Positions 53,635 through 63,916 are shown, counted from the first letter of the stretch. The stretch is DNA of 64,000 nucleotides from Phyllobacterium myrsinacearum (GCF_002980555.1 NZ_PVBT01000006.1:124001-188000); one strand, 5' to 3'. Made by a program: numbers and translations. Notes: generated by a model from the letters alone, not told the origin.

Positions 53635-55062
53635 CTACGAAAGATCAGCCGCGAACACCGTCTTCCTGCGCAGCGGCAGGGCAAAACCGGCGACCATCGC
53701 GGCAAGGCCGATCATGGTTGAAACCGCAAAGATGGTCATGGTTGCAGCGCGCAGGGCCTCAGGGCTTGTTGCCTGGGGATAGCTGGCGGCATTGGCCACC
53801 AGACCGGCCACCGCGGCCCCGATGGCGTAACCGGCGGATTGCAGCGTCGGCAGGAGGGCGGAAGCCCGGTCACGCTCGCCGTCGCGTGCCGATTCCATCA
53901 CGCTCTGGCTCAAAAAGCCCCAGCTGACCCCGAACCCGGCGCCGATGCTCATCTGGCCAACCAGAACCACGCCCGGCAGATCGGCGGAGAAACCCAGAAC
54001 CAGAACGGCAAGGCCGGTCACCAGCAGCGCCGGTCCGAGCCGGATCATCTGCGCGCGGCGGCGCTGGTCCTGCACATTGGCAACCAGAATGGCAATGCTG
54101 CTCCAGGCGACGGCAAAGCTGGCGCTGAACGCACCGGCCATGGTCGGGCCGTAGCCCCAGAGATTCTGCAGGGTCATGACGAGATAGACCGAGGTGGAGG
54201 CCTGGGCGACAGGCATCAGCAGCACGATCCACAGGCCGATCCCCACCGTCGACGTCAGGGCAAAGGCATCGGACGGGAACAGCGGCGTGCGGCTGCGGCG
54301 GTCAACCGCAACGACGGCAATGAGAACGGCCGCAGCGCCGGCGACGCACAGGACCTCCAGCGTCAGGGTCTGCATGACGCCGGCAAGCGCCACCAGCATG
54401 ATGCCGCCGCCGATGGCGCCCAGCCGCAGGAAAGGCACGGACAGCGGCGCAGCTTCGGTCGCCGAGCGCGGCACGATGCGGAACACCAGTGCGATGAAAA
54501 TCAGCGCCATGGGCACATTGACGAGGAACGCGGCGCGCCAGGATACGGTTTCCGTCAAAAGCCCGGCAACCAGCGGACCGCCGAAGGCGGCGATGGCCCA
54601 GACGACGGCTTCGGCGCCAAACACCTTTGCCACCAGGCGCGACGGGAACAGGTCGGGAATGAGCGCATAGCAGATGGCGGCGATCACGCCCTCACCCAGC
54701 CCCTGCAGGGCGCGGCCAACAAGCACTTCCGTCATCGACGAGGCAAAGGCGGCGATCAGCGTGCCCGCGAGGAAGACAATGGCGGCCCCGACCAGCGCCC
54801 GGCGCGGGCCGAGCCTGCCCTTGAGCAAGGCGCCACTGGCGCCGCCGACAATGGACAGGACGAGATAGAGCGTGAAAGCCCAGGAAATCAGCTTCAGCCC
54901 GCCGATCTCGCGCACCGCCGTCGGCAGGGAGGTGGAAACGAGAAACCCGTTGAAGGCAAACAGCGCCACGCCGAGGCAGAGCGTCGTGGTTGCGGCGGAA
55001 AACTGCGGGGTCAGCAGCTCAGACCAGCGGGCATCGCTGGCTGTGTCGTCGGGTTCATGCAT
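53635..55062 (-). CDS. MFS drug-exporter-like transporter
   Basis: A 475-residue protein with about 14 hydrophobic spans, of the major facilitator superfamily (DHA2-type). The A-motif region reads LKGRLGPRRALVGAAI and motif C-like GPLVAGLLTETVSWRAAFLVNVP marks an antiporter. It probably exports a toxic compound or metabolite using proton motive force. The divergent cysteine-rich regulator at 55157, 94 bases away, is the likely controller. Confidence 0.85.
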   Translation of the reverse strand: MHEPDDTASDARWSELLTPQFSAATTTLCLGVALFAFNGFLVSTSLPTAVREIGGLKLISWAFTLYLVLSIVGGASGALLKGRLGPRRALVGAAIVFLAGTLIAAFASSMTEVLVGRALQGLGEGVIAAICYALIPDLFPSRLVAKVFGAEAVVWAIAAFGGPLVAGLLTETVSWRAAFLVNVPMALIFIALVFRIVPRSATEAAPLSVPFLRLGAIGGGIMLVALAGVMQTLTLEVLCVAGAAAVLIAVVAVDRRSRTPLFPSDAFALTSTVGIGLWIVLLMPVAQASTSVYLVMTLQNLWGYGPTMAGAFSASFAVAWSSIAILVANVQDQRRRAQMIRLGPALLVTGLAVLVLGFSADLPGVVLVGQMSIGAGFGVSWGFLSQSVMESARDGERDRASALLPTLQSAGYAIGAAVAGLVANAASYPQATSPEALRAATMTIFAVSTMIGLAAMVAGFALPLRRKTVFAADLS

Positions 55063-55156
55063 GGCGTCACCTCAATTAAATAAGTTTTGTGTTTTTATAT
55101 TCCGGTTAATAAAATAAGCAATCGCTTTTTAAAAATAATCTTGTTATGCTCCCACC

Positions 55157-55816
55157 ATGCAGGATCGAACGACAAACCGCATGCTTTATTCCCTGAAGGT
55201 GGCCGGCGCGCAGACCGCAGCGTCCCTGGCGGACCGCCTCGGCATTACCGCCGTCGCGGTGCGGCAGATGCTGGGGCGGCTGCATGAGGATGGCCTTGTC
55301 GCCTATGAAGACAGCCGCGAGACCGTTGGCCGTCCGAAACGCTTCTGGCACCTGACCGGGGAAGGCAACGGGCAGTTTCCCGACAACCATGCGGCGCTGA
55401 CGGCCGATATACTGGCATCCGTGTCAGCCGTGTTCGGCGATGCCGGGCTCGACAGGCTGATCGCGCACCGCGAAACCGCCACGCTCGACCACTACCGCAC
55501 GGAACTTGCCCATGCGGGCTCCCTCGAGCAACGGGTGCAGCGTCTGGCGGAAATACGCTCCGCCGAGGGGTACATGGCAGAAATAACCCGCGATGCGGCG
55601 GGTGCGCTGGTTCTGGTGGAAAACCACTGCCCGATCTGCGTGGCCGCCAGGGCATGCCAGAAACTGTGCCGGTCGGAGCTTGATGTGTTTCAAGCCGCGC
55701 TTGGTCCCGATGTCGAGGTCAGGCGCTTCGAGCATATCTTGAAAGGCGCCCGGCGCTGCGCCTACCGGATCACGGAAAAGCCGGGTGACAGCGGTCAGCT
55801 GGCGATGAAGCTGTAG
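55157..55816 (+). CDS. HTH regulator with C-terminal cysteine cluster
   Basis: A 219-residue regulator. The N-terminal winged helix is seen in TAASLADRLGITAVAVRQML (20-39) with the wing ETVGRPKRFWHL. The C-terminal part holds Cys158, Cys161, Cys167, Cys171 (ENHCPICVAARACQKLCRSE) and Cys201 (GARRCAYRI), a ligand set like that of SufR-type iron-sulfur regulators. It probably senses iron-sulfur or oxidative state and regulates the divergent MFS gene. Its 3' end overlaps the convergent GNAT gene by 22 bases. Confidence 0.8.
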   Translation: MQDRTTNRMLYSLKVAGAQTAASLADRLGITAVAVRQMLGRLHEDGLVAYEDSRETVGRPKRFWHLTGEGNGQFPDNHAALTADILASVSAVFGDAGLDRLIAHRETATLDHYRTELAHAGSLEQRVQRLAEIRSAEGYMAEITRDAAGALVLVENHCPICVAARACQKLCRSELDVFQAALGPDVEVRRFEHILKGARRCAYRITEKPGDSGQLAMKL

Positions 55817-56337
55817 AGCATCGGGCTCATATAGCCCCTGCCAACGCGCCAATAATCGCGCATCGGCCCGCCCTCGCATTGAAAGCCGAGCCGTTTGGCC
55901 AGCCGGATTGAAGCCGTGTTGTCGGGGTGGATGATCGCCGTGATGCGGTGCGCCTTCAAATGGGCCACGCAATACTCCATCAGCGTCTTGACCGCCTCGC
56001 TCATCAAGCCCTGCCCGTGCCATTCGCTGCGCAGGATATAGCCGATTTCAAGCCGGTGATTGCTGACCTCGCGGTGATGGTAGTTCACCATGCCGATGCA
56101 TTCGTCCGTGGTCCTGTCGGCCACCGCCCAGGCCATCGAATCATAGGGCGACGTGGTCTTCGCCAGGATGCGCAGGCACCGCCGCGTTTCCTCCATGGTC
56201 GTGCAAGCGGTGAACCCCCAATATTGCGTCAGCGTTTCGTTGGCGAGGCACGCATGCAGCCCGGCCTCATCGCGGCTTTCGAACGGCCGCAGGCGCAGGC
56301 GCGGCGTCAGCAGTGTCGGACAGGCAATCTGCACCAT
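55795..56337 (-). CDS. GNAT acetyltransferase (RimJ/RimL-like)
   Basis: A 180-residue N-acetyltransferase. It opens with LLTPRLRLRPFESRDEAGLH and has the acetyl-CoA loop region RSEWHGQGLMSEAVKTLMEY, followed by HPDNTASIRLAKRLGF, typical of RimJ/L proteins that acetylate protein N-termini or small amines. Its ATG at 56337 overlaps the upstream stop (TGATG), so it is translationally coupled to the membrane protein gene before it. Confidence 0.85.
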   Translation of the reverse strand: MVQIACPTLLTPRLRLRPFESRDEAGLHACLANETLTQYWGFTACTTMEETRRCLRILAKTTSPYDSMAWAVADRTTDECIGMVNYHHREVSNHRLEIGYILRSEWHGQGLMSEAVKTLMEYCVAHLKAHRITAIIHPDNTASIRLAKRLGFQCEGGPMRDYWRVGRGYMSPMLYSFIAS

Positions 56338-56927
56338 CACCGCCCCCATTTGGGCGCGGGCGGCGTGCTGTTGGGATTGGCCTTGCGGCGCCCCAGACGC
56401 ATCAGGCCTAAAATGCTGACGGCAATCAGGGTCAGACCGGCCGGAACGACGCGCTTGTCGATGCTCACCGCGCCCTTGCGCAGGACGATATCCACCTGCG
56501 CCACGTCGAGGCCGTCGGCGTCGCCGGGTCCGATGGCAAAGGTATAATCGCCGGGAAGCACGGGGTCGATGTCGCCCATCCTGTCGCGATAGACACGCGG
56601 CCCCTGCGGCGAACCGCGATTGGCGGCCTGCGCATTGACGTAGGAGAGCGTCTTGACGAGCACGTCCTTGCCGTCCCGCGACACGACCGAGGTCAGCGCG
56701 GTGCGCCCTTCGGCTGGAATGAAATTGCGCAGCGGCTGCATGTCGACAAAAATTCGCACCGGGCCGTCGCTGGCCTTCAACGAAACCGTCACCCGCTTGT
56801 ACGGGCCGGGCCGGTCAAACACCCGCCATGACCCAAGCTCGCTGCCGGAAAAATTATAGGCGTACCAGGGATAGCCAATTCCCAGCGCTACACCGGCGAG
56901 CAGGAGCAACAGCAGCAGCTTGCGCAT
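56337..56927 (-). CDS. Exported/membrane protein
   Basis: A 196-residue protein with an N-terminal hydrophobic segment (LLLLLLLAGVALGIGYPW), a beta-rich middle (GPVRIFVDMQPLRNFIPAEG) and a second hydrophobic segment near the end (PAGLTLIAVSILGLMRLG) with a basic tail. Probably an inner-membrane protein with a periplasmic domain. No family is recognised. It sits between holC and the GNAT gene and overlaps the latter. Confidence 0.6.
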   Translation of the reverse strand: MRKLLLLLLLAGVALGIGYPWYAYNFSGSELGSWRVFDRPGPYKRVTVSLKASDGPVRIFVDMQPLRNFIPAEGRTALTSVVSRDGKDVLVKTLSYVNAQAANRGSPQGPRVYRDRMGDIDPVLPGDYTFAIGPGDADGLDVAQVDIVLRKGAVSIDKRVVPAGLTLIAVSILGLMRLGRRKANPNSTPPAPKWGR

Positions 56928-56930
56928 CTC

Positions 56931-57380
56931 TCAGGCCTTCTTTTCCCAGCGCCCCTCGGCATTCTGCTGCCAATAGGTCAGCGTGTGCCCCCCGGCCTTC
57001 AACTGCTTCCACTGCTCTCGCGCCTGTTCAAGCTGCATCTGGTCATGCCCGTCGAACATCAGCACCAGCCGTTCATAGGCTTCGACATGCGCCGGCACCG
57101 CGCCATCGACCAGAAAACGCACCGTAGCCCCGTTCGGATTGCCCTCGCCCGTGGTCAGTATGACCGGCTGCTCCTCCGGGTGCGGCTCCTGGTCCGTGGC
57201 ATGGGCCAGAAAGGACGCATCGGACCAGGTCCACAGATGGTTGTCGAGGCTGTCGCGCCGCTCCTGCGATCCGGTCTGGATGACCACCTTCCACTGGCGG
57301 CTCAGCGAGCGCTCGACCAGGCCCGGAAGCGCATTTTCCAGTGTCGATTCGGTGAGGTGGTAGAAGAGGATTTCGGTCAT
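56931..57380 (-). CDS. holC: DNA polymerase III chi subunit
   Basis: HolC, 149 residues, the chi subunit of the clamp loader, which ties it to SSB. The start MTEILFYHLTESTLENALPG and the block FLAHATDQEPHPEEQPVILT are typical. It lies three bases before the membrane protein gene, and follows pepA on the same strand, the usual order in alphaproteobacteria. Confidence 0.92.
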   Translation of the reverse strand: MTEILFYHLTESTLENALPGLVERSLSRQWKVVIQTGSQERRDSLDNHLWTWSDASFLAHATDQEPHPEEQPVILTTGEGNPNGATVRFLVDGAVPAHVEAYERLVLMFDGHDQMQLEQAREQWKQLKAGGHTLTYWQQNAEGRWEKKA

Positions 57381-57458
57381 TGTCTCTCTTGGCTCAAAAA
57401 CGCGCCAGTGTCACTTCGTTGAAGCAGGCCTTGACCGATTCGTCAAAGAATGGGTGAT

Positions 57459-57486
57459 GCGGCGGGTGGCGCAAGCCACCCGCCGC
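57459..57486. other. Strong stem-loop after pepA
   Basis: Twelve GC-rich bases (57459-57470) pair with 57475-57486 around GCAA. No T-run follows on the minus strand, so it may act as a transcript 3' end stabiliser or weak terminator rather than a classical terminator. Confidence 0.55.
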
Positions 57487-57491
57487 CTTCA

Positions 57492-58988
57492 TCAGCCTTC
57501 GAAATTGTCCTGGACCAGCCGGTCAAGCAGGCGGACACCGAAACCGGACGCCCAGGACTGGTTGTACTCGCTTGCCGGCGTGCCCATGGCGGTACCGGCG
57601 ATATCCAGATGCGCCCAGGCCGTATCCCCGACAAACCGCTTCAGAAACTGCGCCGCGATGATGGCGCCGCCAAAGCGGGTGCCGATGTTCTTCATGTCGG
57701 CATTCTTGGTGTCGATGAGCTTGTCGTACTCGGCACCGAGCGGCATGCGCCACACTTTCTCGCCGGTTGCCTGCCCCGCATCGAAGAGCTGCGCCGCCAG
57801 CGTGTCGTCATTGGAGAAAAGCCCCGCATGCGACTGGCCGAGCGCAACCATGATCGCGCCGGTCAGCGTGGCGAGGTTGACCATGAATTTCGGCTGGAAA
57901 CGCTCATTGCAGTAATAGAGTGCATCCGCTAGGACCAGCCGGCCTTCCGCGTCGGTGTTGAGCACCTCGATGGTCTGACCCGACATGGAGGTGACGATAT
58001 CGCCGGGACGCTGGGCATTGCCGTCGACCATGTTTTCAACGAGGCCGACAATGCCGACCACATTCACCTTGGCCTTGCGGCTTGCCAGCGTGTGCAGGAG
58101 GCCGGTGACGGCAGCCGCGCCGCCCATGTCGCCCTTCATCTCATCCATGCCGGCGGCCGGCTTGATCGAGACACCGCCGGAATCGAACACCACGCCCTTG
58201 CCGACAAAGGCGATGGGCGCGTCCTTGCCCTTGCCGCCCTGCCATTCCATGATCGCGAGCCGCGCCGGGCGCACCGAACCCTGCGCCACGCCGAGCAGCG
58301 AGCCCATGCCGAGCTTCTTCATGTCCTTGGGGTCGAGAATCTCGACCTTCACATCGAGTTTCTTCAATTCCTCGATGCGTTCGGCAAATTCGACCGGTCC
58401 GAGAATATTGGCCGGTTCATTGACGAGGTCGCGCGCCAGAACAACGCCTTCCGCCACAGCTTCGGCATTGGCAAAGGCCTTCTTTGCCGCCTGCGGGTCG
58501 GCCACGAGAAGGGTGATCCTGGCCGAGGATTTTTCTTCCCGCTCCTCGTCACTCCTGCCCTTTTTCGTCTTGTACTTGTCGAACGTATAGGCGCGCAGCA
58601 GCATGCCGAGCGCGAAGTCCGCGGCATTTTCGCCCGTCACGTCCGTGTCCGGCAAGGCCAGAACCACGGAAACATGCTTGGCCTTGCCGATTTTTGCAAA
58701 GGCCGAACCGCCCAGTTTCAGCCAGTCATCGGCCTTCAGCCGGGCTGGATCGCCAGCGCCAACCAGCACCAGGCGGTCAAGCTCGGTGCCTGCGGGCGCG
58801 AGCGTGCTCAGGCTTGCTGCAAGTTTTCCCTTGAAATCCGAGACATCGATGATACGCGACAGCAACGCTTGCCCGACGACAGATTCGGCTTCCTGCGCGG
58901 CCTTGCCTTCGGCTGCCAGAAGCAAAATTGCGGTTCCGTTTTCAACGGCGGCAAACTTTGCAAAACTGATGGATGGTCGTTTGGACAT
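57492..58988 (-). CDS. pepA: Leucyl aminopeptidase
   Basis: PepA (M17), 498 residues, removes N-terminal leucine and other residues from peptides with two zinc or manganese ions. The signature NTDAEGRL is present in [20 protein letters not shown], and the metal/substrate-binding [16 protein letters not shown] precedes it. Length is normal. It is the first gene before holC on the minus strand and divergent from lptF. Confidence 0.96.
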   Translation of the reverse strand: MSKRPSISFAKFAAVENGTAILLLAAEGKAAQEAESVVGQALLSRIIDVSDFKGKLAASLSTLAPAGTELDRLVLVGAGDPARLKADDWLKLGGSAFAKIGKAKHVSVVLALPDTDVTGENAADFALGMLLRAYTFDKYKTKKGRSDEEREEKSSARITLLVADPQAAKKAFANAEAVAEGVVLARDLVNEPANILGPVEFAERIEELKKLDVKVEILDPKDMKKLGMGSLLGVAQGSVRPARLAIMEWQGGKGKDAPIAFVGKGVVFDSGGVSIKPAAGMDEMKGDMGGAAAVTGLLHTLASRKAKVNVVGIVGLVENMVDGNAQRPGDIVTSMSGQTIEVLNTDAEGRLVLADALYYCNERFQPKFMVNLATLTGAIMVALGQSHAGLFSNDDTLAAQLFDAGQATGEKVWRMPLGAEYDKLIDTKNADMKNIGTRFGGAIIAAQFLKRFVGDTAWAHLDIAGTAMGTPASEYNQSWASGFGVRLLDRLVQDNFEG

Positions 58989-59257
58989 GATATCTCCAGA
59001 TTGAACAAATTGTGACTTCCTAATTCATCAAAGTTGATGAATGAAGTGGGTAACGGTAGGGATCGGGCGCTAACACCTTGTTAACCAGCTTTCTTCGCCT
59101 ATTTTTAGCCAAGACTGACTAGATTGAACATATAACGGGTTCGTCCCATAGTGCGGCAAAATAATGCCATGGATTGTATGGCATAGATGAAATCGCCGGT
59201 CATTGGTGACCGGCAGGTCGACAAACAAGGTGGCGGAACTCTTTTGCGAAACATGAC

Positions 59258-60469
59258 ATGCGCCTGATTGAGTATTATATCTTGCGACGCATCGTCGTCA
59301 TGTTTCTGGCAGTTCTCCTGTCAGCGGTCGGCATTACGTGGATCGTCCAGGTCCTCGGCCGCATCAACTTCCTGACCACCAGCGGCCAGAGCTTTTTCTA
59401 CATCCTGAAGTTCAGCTCCAACCTGCTTCCCGCCGCCTTTCCCGTCGTCATGCCGTTCGCGCTTGTTATCGCCGTGACGCAGACGCTGTCGACGATGAAC
59501 CAGGATTCGGAACTCGTCGTCATCAATGCCTCGGGCGCGCCGCGTTCCACGGTCATCCGTCCCGTCCTGCTTTTTGCCGTCTTCGTGGCCGGCGCTTCCT
59601 TCGTCATTGCCAATTTCATCGCCCCCTATTCGCAGATGAGCATGCGGCAGATGCTGGCGGACGCCCGCTCCGACGTCATCAATCTTGTCGTGCAGCAGGG
59701 CTCGTTCCAGCGGCTGGACAAGGATCTTTATCTGCAGATTGAAAGCCGCGATGCCAATGGCGCGATCAAGGGCCTGTTCGTGTCCGATTCGCGCGATCCC
59801 GTGACCGACCTGCTTTACTACTCGAAAGACGGCCTCGTGGTCGACAAGGGCAGTCAGAGCCTTCTGGTCATGAAGGACGGCGAAATCGACCGCCGCGACG
59901 TGAAGACCGGCGATGTGTCGATCATCAAGTTCAACACCTATGCTCTTGATCTTGCTGAATTTTTGCCATCGGATGATAAGGATGTCACCATCTTCCCGAA
60001 GGACCGTCCGCTGAACTATCTGATGAACCCAGACCCGAACGACACGGTCTATCAGCAGAAACCGCTGCGCTACACGTCGGAGCTGGCCAAGCGGCTGACC
60101 GACTGGATGTACCCCATCGTTTTCGCCTTCATCTCACTGGCGGCGGCGGCGGATTCGCGCTCGCACCGGGAGGCCCGCATTTCAGCGTCCTTCACGGCCA
60201 TCACATTGAGCCTTGTCGTCTTCTGGATCAGCTATTCCAGCGGCCAGGCGTCGGAAAAGAATGAAAACGTCATTCCCTTCCTCTTCGTCTTTCCGGTTCT
60301 TGTCACCATCTCGGCCATCTATGCGCTGGCGACAAACCGCCAGATCGGCGTGCCGGCAAAAATCGCGGACTTCTTCAAGAATGGGTTTTCCTCGCCGCAG
60401 GCCGCCCTTGCAGGCGTCAAGACAAAGCTGCTAAATCCCCGCTCCGGACGTGGAGCGCGTGACGAATGA
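59258..60469 (+). CDS. lptF: LPS export permease LptF
   Basis: LptF, 403 residues, one of the two inner-membrane permeases that, with the LptB ATPase, extract LPS for transport. It begins MRLIEYYILRRIVVMFLAVL and has three spans, then a large periplasmic domain and three more spans. It starts 269 bases after pepA's start on the other strand and overlaps lptG by four bases (ATGA), so the two are coupled. Confidence 0.94.
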   Translation: MRLIEYYILRRIVVMFLAVLLSAVGITWIVQVLGRINFLTTSGQSFFYILKFSSNLLPAAFPVVMPFALVIAVTQTLSTMNQDSELVVINASGAPRSTVIRPVLLFAVFVAGASFVIANFIAPYSQMSMRQMLADARSDVINLVVQQGSFQRLDKDLYLQIESRDANGAIKGLFVSDSRDPVTDLLYYSKDGLVVDKGSQSLLVMKDGEIDRRDVKTGDVSIIKFNTYALDLAEFLPSDDKDVTIFPKDRPLNYLMNPDPNDTVYQQKPLRYTSELAKRLTDWMYPIVFAFISLAAAADSRSHREARISASFTAITLSLVVFWISYSSGQASEKNENVIPFLFVFPVLVTISAIYALATNRQIGVPAKIADFFKNGFSSPQAALAGVKTKLLNPRSGRGARDE

Positions 60470-61554
60470 TAGGCTGGACCCTCGGACGTTATTTCTTTCT
60501 CCGCTACGTGACGATCACCTGCTATTTCCTCATGGGAAGTTTTGCGCTGGCGCTCATCCTCGATTTCACCGAGCTGTCGAGCAAGCTGGCCGCACTGCCG
60601 GAGTACTCCTCCATTCAGGCATTCGGCCTGTCCGTGATGCGCATTCCCTATATCATGCAGCAGGTGTTTCCGTTCATCGCGCTGTTTTCGGCGATGACCA
60701 CGCTGATCTCGCTCAACCGGAAGTATGAGCTTGTCGTGGCACGCTCCGTCGGCGTCTCGGCCTGGCAGTTTCTCCTGCCTGCCTGCACCGGTGCTTTCCT
60801 GTTCGGCCTTCTCGCCGTGCTGATCGTCAATCCCCTCGCCGCCTATGGCTTCGAGAAGAGCGAAGCGGTTCAGGCGGCGTGGCGCAGCGGAAAGACCAAC
60901 GATACAACCGACGATCGCGTGCCCTGGCTGCGCCAGAAAACCGATGAAGGCGAGACCATCATCGGTGCCAAGAATATCGTCAACCGCGGGTTGCGGCTGG
61001 TCGATGCCTCCTTCATCCGGCTGGACAAGAACAAGGACATTATCGAGCGTCTCGACGCCAAGACGGCCGATCTGGAAGACGGCTATTGGCAGTTGAAGGA
61101 CGTGACGAAATTCGTCCTCGGCGAGACACCTGTTTCACCGGGAGATGTCCGTATTGCGACGCATCTTCGGCCTGAATTCGTTGAAGAAAGTCTGGCCCGG
61201 CCCGAGACAATTCCTTTTTTTGAGCTGCGTAACAAAATTGCCGCAGCCCGTTCTTTTGGCTATCCAGCCAATGCTTTTGACATGCATTTCCAGTCTTTGC
61301 TGGCTTTGCCTGCGCTTTTAATGGCGATGACCCTAATCGCTGCGACAGTTTCGCTGAAATTTGTTCGCTTTGGACAATCTGGAACGATGATTCTGGGTGG
61401 CGTCCTCGCGGGCTTCGTGCTTTATGTCGTCACAGTTGTGGTCAAGGCATTCGGAAATGCGGGATTCGTTCCGCCTTTCGTTGCCGCTTGGACTCCGGTC
61501 CTGATCGCAACTTTTTTTGGGGTCTCCTTTCTGCTGCACAAGGAGGATGGTTAG
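60466..61554 (+). CDS. lptG: LPS export permease LptG
   Basis: LptG, 362 residues, partner of LptF, with the same six-span layout and a periplasmic beta-jellyroll. It opens with IGWTLGRYFFLRYVTITCYF and ends with LIATFFGVSFLLHKEDG. Translational coupling to lptF is by the ATGA overlap. It is followed within two to three bases by lptD. Confidence 0.93.
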   Translation: MIGWTLGRYFFLRYVTITCYFLMGSFALALILDFTELSSKLAALPEYSSIQAFGLSVMRIPYIMQQVFPFIALFSAMTTLISLNRKYELVVARSVGVSAWQFLLPACTGAFLFGLLAVLIVNPLAAYGFEKSEAVQAAWRSGKTNDTTDDRVPWLRQKTDEGETIIGAKNIVNRGLRLVDASFIRLDKNKDIIERLDAKTADLEDGYWQLKDVTKFVLGETPVSPGDVRIATHLRPEFVEESLARPETIPFFELRNKIAAARSFGYPANAFDMHFQSLLALPALLMAMTLIAATVSLKFVRFGQSGTMILGGVLAGFVLYVVTVVVKAFGNAGFVPPFVAAWTPVLIATFFGVSFLLHKEDG

Positions 61555-61555
61555 A

Positions 61556-63916
61556 GTGGGATTGAATGTAACGCGCTCGGTGTTGCCGACGTGGCTCGCA
61601 CGGCTTATGTGCGGGACGGCCGTGCTATGCCTTGCAGGCGGGATTTCGTTCCCGGCCTTGGCCCAGACACAAGATGCCCTCGCAGGTAATTTCAAGACGA
61701 ATCCGAATGCCCAGATGCTGCTGGAATCGGATGAACTCGTCTATGATATCAATGCCAAGACGATTTCCGCCGTCGGCGGCGTGAAGATCGAATATGACGG
61801 CAACCGCCTCGTTGCCCGGCAGGTCACCTATGACCAGAAGACCGGCCGGCTGAAGGCGCTCGGCAAGGTCGAGATCGTCGAAAAGGACGGCAACCGCATC
61901 TATGCGGAAAATCTCGATGTCACCGATGACTTCAAGGAAGGTTTCGTCAATACGCTGCGCGTCGAGGCTGCTGATAACACGCGCTTTGCGGCGGAAAGCG
62001 CCGAACGCATCGGCGGCGAAATCACCAAGTTCAACAATGGTGTCTACACCGCCTGCGAACCCTGCCGCGACAAGCCGGGCAAGGCGCCGCTTTGGCAGGT
62101 GCGCGCGCAGAGGATCGTCTGGAACGGCAAGAACAAGACCATCCGGTTCGAGCGCGGACGCTTCGAGCTGTTCGGCATGCCGCTGGCCTTCCTGCCGGCG
62201 TTTGAAATCGCCGATCCGACGGTGAAGCGCAAAAGCGGCTTCCTGATGCCGAGCTACAAATATGAGACCAATCTCGGCTACGGCGTCAGTGTCCCCTATT
62301 TCTGGGCGCTTGCTCCCAATTACGACCTGACCCTGACCGGCACCGGCTATACGAAGCAGGGCTTCCTCGCCGATGCGGAATGGCGCCATCGCCTGGAAAA
62401 CGGCGAGTACAGCGTTCGCATCGCCGGTATCAGCCAAAATGATCCGAGAGCATTTTATAATACTGCCGCACCGGACAATGATGCCCAAGACTGGAACAAC
62501 AAGAACCGTGGCATGATCGGTTCGAAGGGCGCGATTCACATCAACCCGCGCTGGACCCTCGGCTGGGATGCCATGGTGCAGTCGGACAAGGCCTTTGCCT
62601 ATCGCTATGGCCTCGACGGCTATGCGGACTACAACAAGACCGACCAGATCTACCTGACCGGCCTGCATGACCGCAACTATTTCGATGTGCGGCTCTACAA
62701 GTTCCATGTTCAGGAAGGGTGGGCGGACTCCTTCAGCGCATCGTCGGAAAACAAGCAGCCCTGGGTTCTGCCAAGTCTCGACTATGCCTATATTCCGACC
62801 CAGCCGCTCGCTGGCGGCGAGTTGAATTTCAACTTGAACTTGCAGGCGCTGTATCGCGACAAGGTCGATGCCAATGCGGGATACACGGGTCTGCCGCGCT
62901 CCGGCTATCTCGCCGGTATCAAGGGCAATGATGGCCGCATCACCGGCGAAGTCGAGTGGAAACGCACCTTCATTACCGGTAGCGGCCTCGTCCTGACACC
63001 TATTCTCGCCCTGCGCGGCGATGGCATGTATGTCGATTCGGATTCTCCTGGCGTCACCCGCGACCAGGCCTTCCGCGGCATGGCAACCGCCGGGCTCGAA
63101 GCCAAATACCCGATCCTGTTCACGGCGGCCAATTCCACCCACGTGCTCGAACCGACGGCGCAGCTCTTTATCCGCAACAATGAGCCCTATGCCGGCCAGA
63201 TGCCGAACGAAGATGCGCAAAGCTTTGTCTTCGATGCGTCGAGCCTGTTCGAGCGGGACAAGTTCTCCGGCTACGACCGGGTCGAGGGCGGCACACGCGC
63301 CAATCTCGGCATCCGCTATTCCGGCACGTTCAACAACGGCCTGTCGCTCAACGGTATTGCCGGCCAGTCGTTCCAGCTTGGCGGCGTGAATTCCTTTGCC
63401 TCGCAGGACTTTGTCAATGTGGGCGCGGAATCGGGTCTGGAATCGGCGCGCTCCGACTATGTGGCGATGATCGGTGCCAATTATGGTGCCTATACGCTGA
63501 CCACCGGCGGCCGCTTCGACAAGGATACGTTCGAAGTTCAGCGCGGCGAAGTTGCGGCAACGGGCTCGGGCAAATACGGCTCCGTTTTCGGGAAATACGC
63601 ATTTATCGCTGCTCAGCCGACCTATGGCTTCCCTGAAGACCGCCAGGAAGTCACCCTCGGCGGCACGGCCAAGCTGACGCCGAACTGGCGCCTCCTTGGC
63701 TCGGGCACCTACGATATCGTGCATGACACGCTGGTAAAGCGCACGGCAGCGATTGCCTATGACGATGAGTGCTTTACCTACCAGATGTACTATACGCAGC
63801 AGCGGCCCATCACCGGCGCTGGCACCGCCGGCGAAACGACGACGACATACGGCTTCCAGATCTCCTTCCGTACCCTGTGGGAATTCGGCAAGCCTGTCGA
63901 TATTGGCGGCATTTGA
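61556..63916 (+). CDS. lptD: LPS assembly outer-membrane protein LptD
   Basis: LptD, 786 residues, the outer-membrane barrel that with LptE inserts LPS. An export signal (VLCLAGGISFPALAQ) is followed by the LptA-like domain (LLESDELVYDINAKTISAVG) and the C-terminal beta-barrel, with cysteine pairs in YTACEPCRD and a late DECFTYQMYY suited to the known disulfides. Start: AGGAGG abuts ATG 61547 with no spacing but lies nine bases before GTG 61556, which is preferred. It forms the lptF-lptG-lptD operon. Confidence 0.93.
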   Translation: MGLNVTRSVLPTWLARLMCGTAVLCLAGGISFPALAQTQDALAGNFKTNPNAQMLLESDELVYDINAKTISAVGGVKIEYDGNRLVARQVTYDQKTGRLKALGKVEIVEKDGNRIYAENLDVTDDFKEGFVNTLRVEAADNTRFAAESAERIGGEITKFNNGVYTACEPCRDKPGKAPLWQVRAQRIVWNGKNKTIRFERGRFELFGMPLAFLPAFEIADPTVKRKSGFLMPSYKYETNLGYGVSVPYFWALAPNYDLTLTGTGYTKQGFLADAEWRHRLENGEYSVRIAGISQNDPRAFYNTAAPDNDAQDWNNKNRGMIGSKGAIHINPRWTLGWDAMVQSDKAFAYRYGLDGYADYNKTDQIYLTGLHDRNYFDVRLYKFHVQEGWADSFSASSENKQPWVLPSLDYAYIPTQPLAGGELNFNLNLQALYRDKVDANAGYTGLPRSGYLAGIKGNDGRITGEVEWKRTFITGSGLVLTPILALRGDGMYVDSDSPGVTRDQAFRGMATAGLEAKYPILFTAANSTHVLEPTAQLFIRNNEPYAGQMPNEDAQSFVFDASSLFERDKFSGYDRVEGGTRANLGIRYSGTFNNGLSLNGIAGQSFQLGGVNSFASQDFVNVGAESGLESARSDYVAMIGANYGAYTLTTGGRFDKDTFEVQRGEVAATGSGKYGSVFGKYAFIAAQPTYGFPEDRQEVTLGGTAKLTPNWRLLGSGTYDIVHDTLVKRTAAIAYDDECFTYQMYYTQQRPITGAGTAGETTTTYGFQISFRTLWEFGKPVDIGGI

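Noticed and set aside
57459-57486. Hairpin after pepA as a classical terminator
   Set aside because: The stem is strong but no T-run follows, and holC lies downstream on the same strand, so read-through is expected; it is listed only as a stem-loop.
61625-63724. A 699-codon minus-strand open frame
   Set aside because: It is antisense to lptD and has no recognisable domain or ribosome site.
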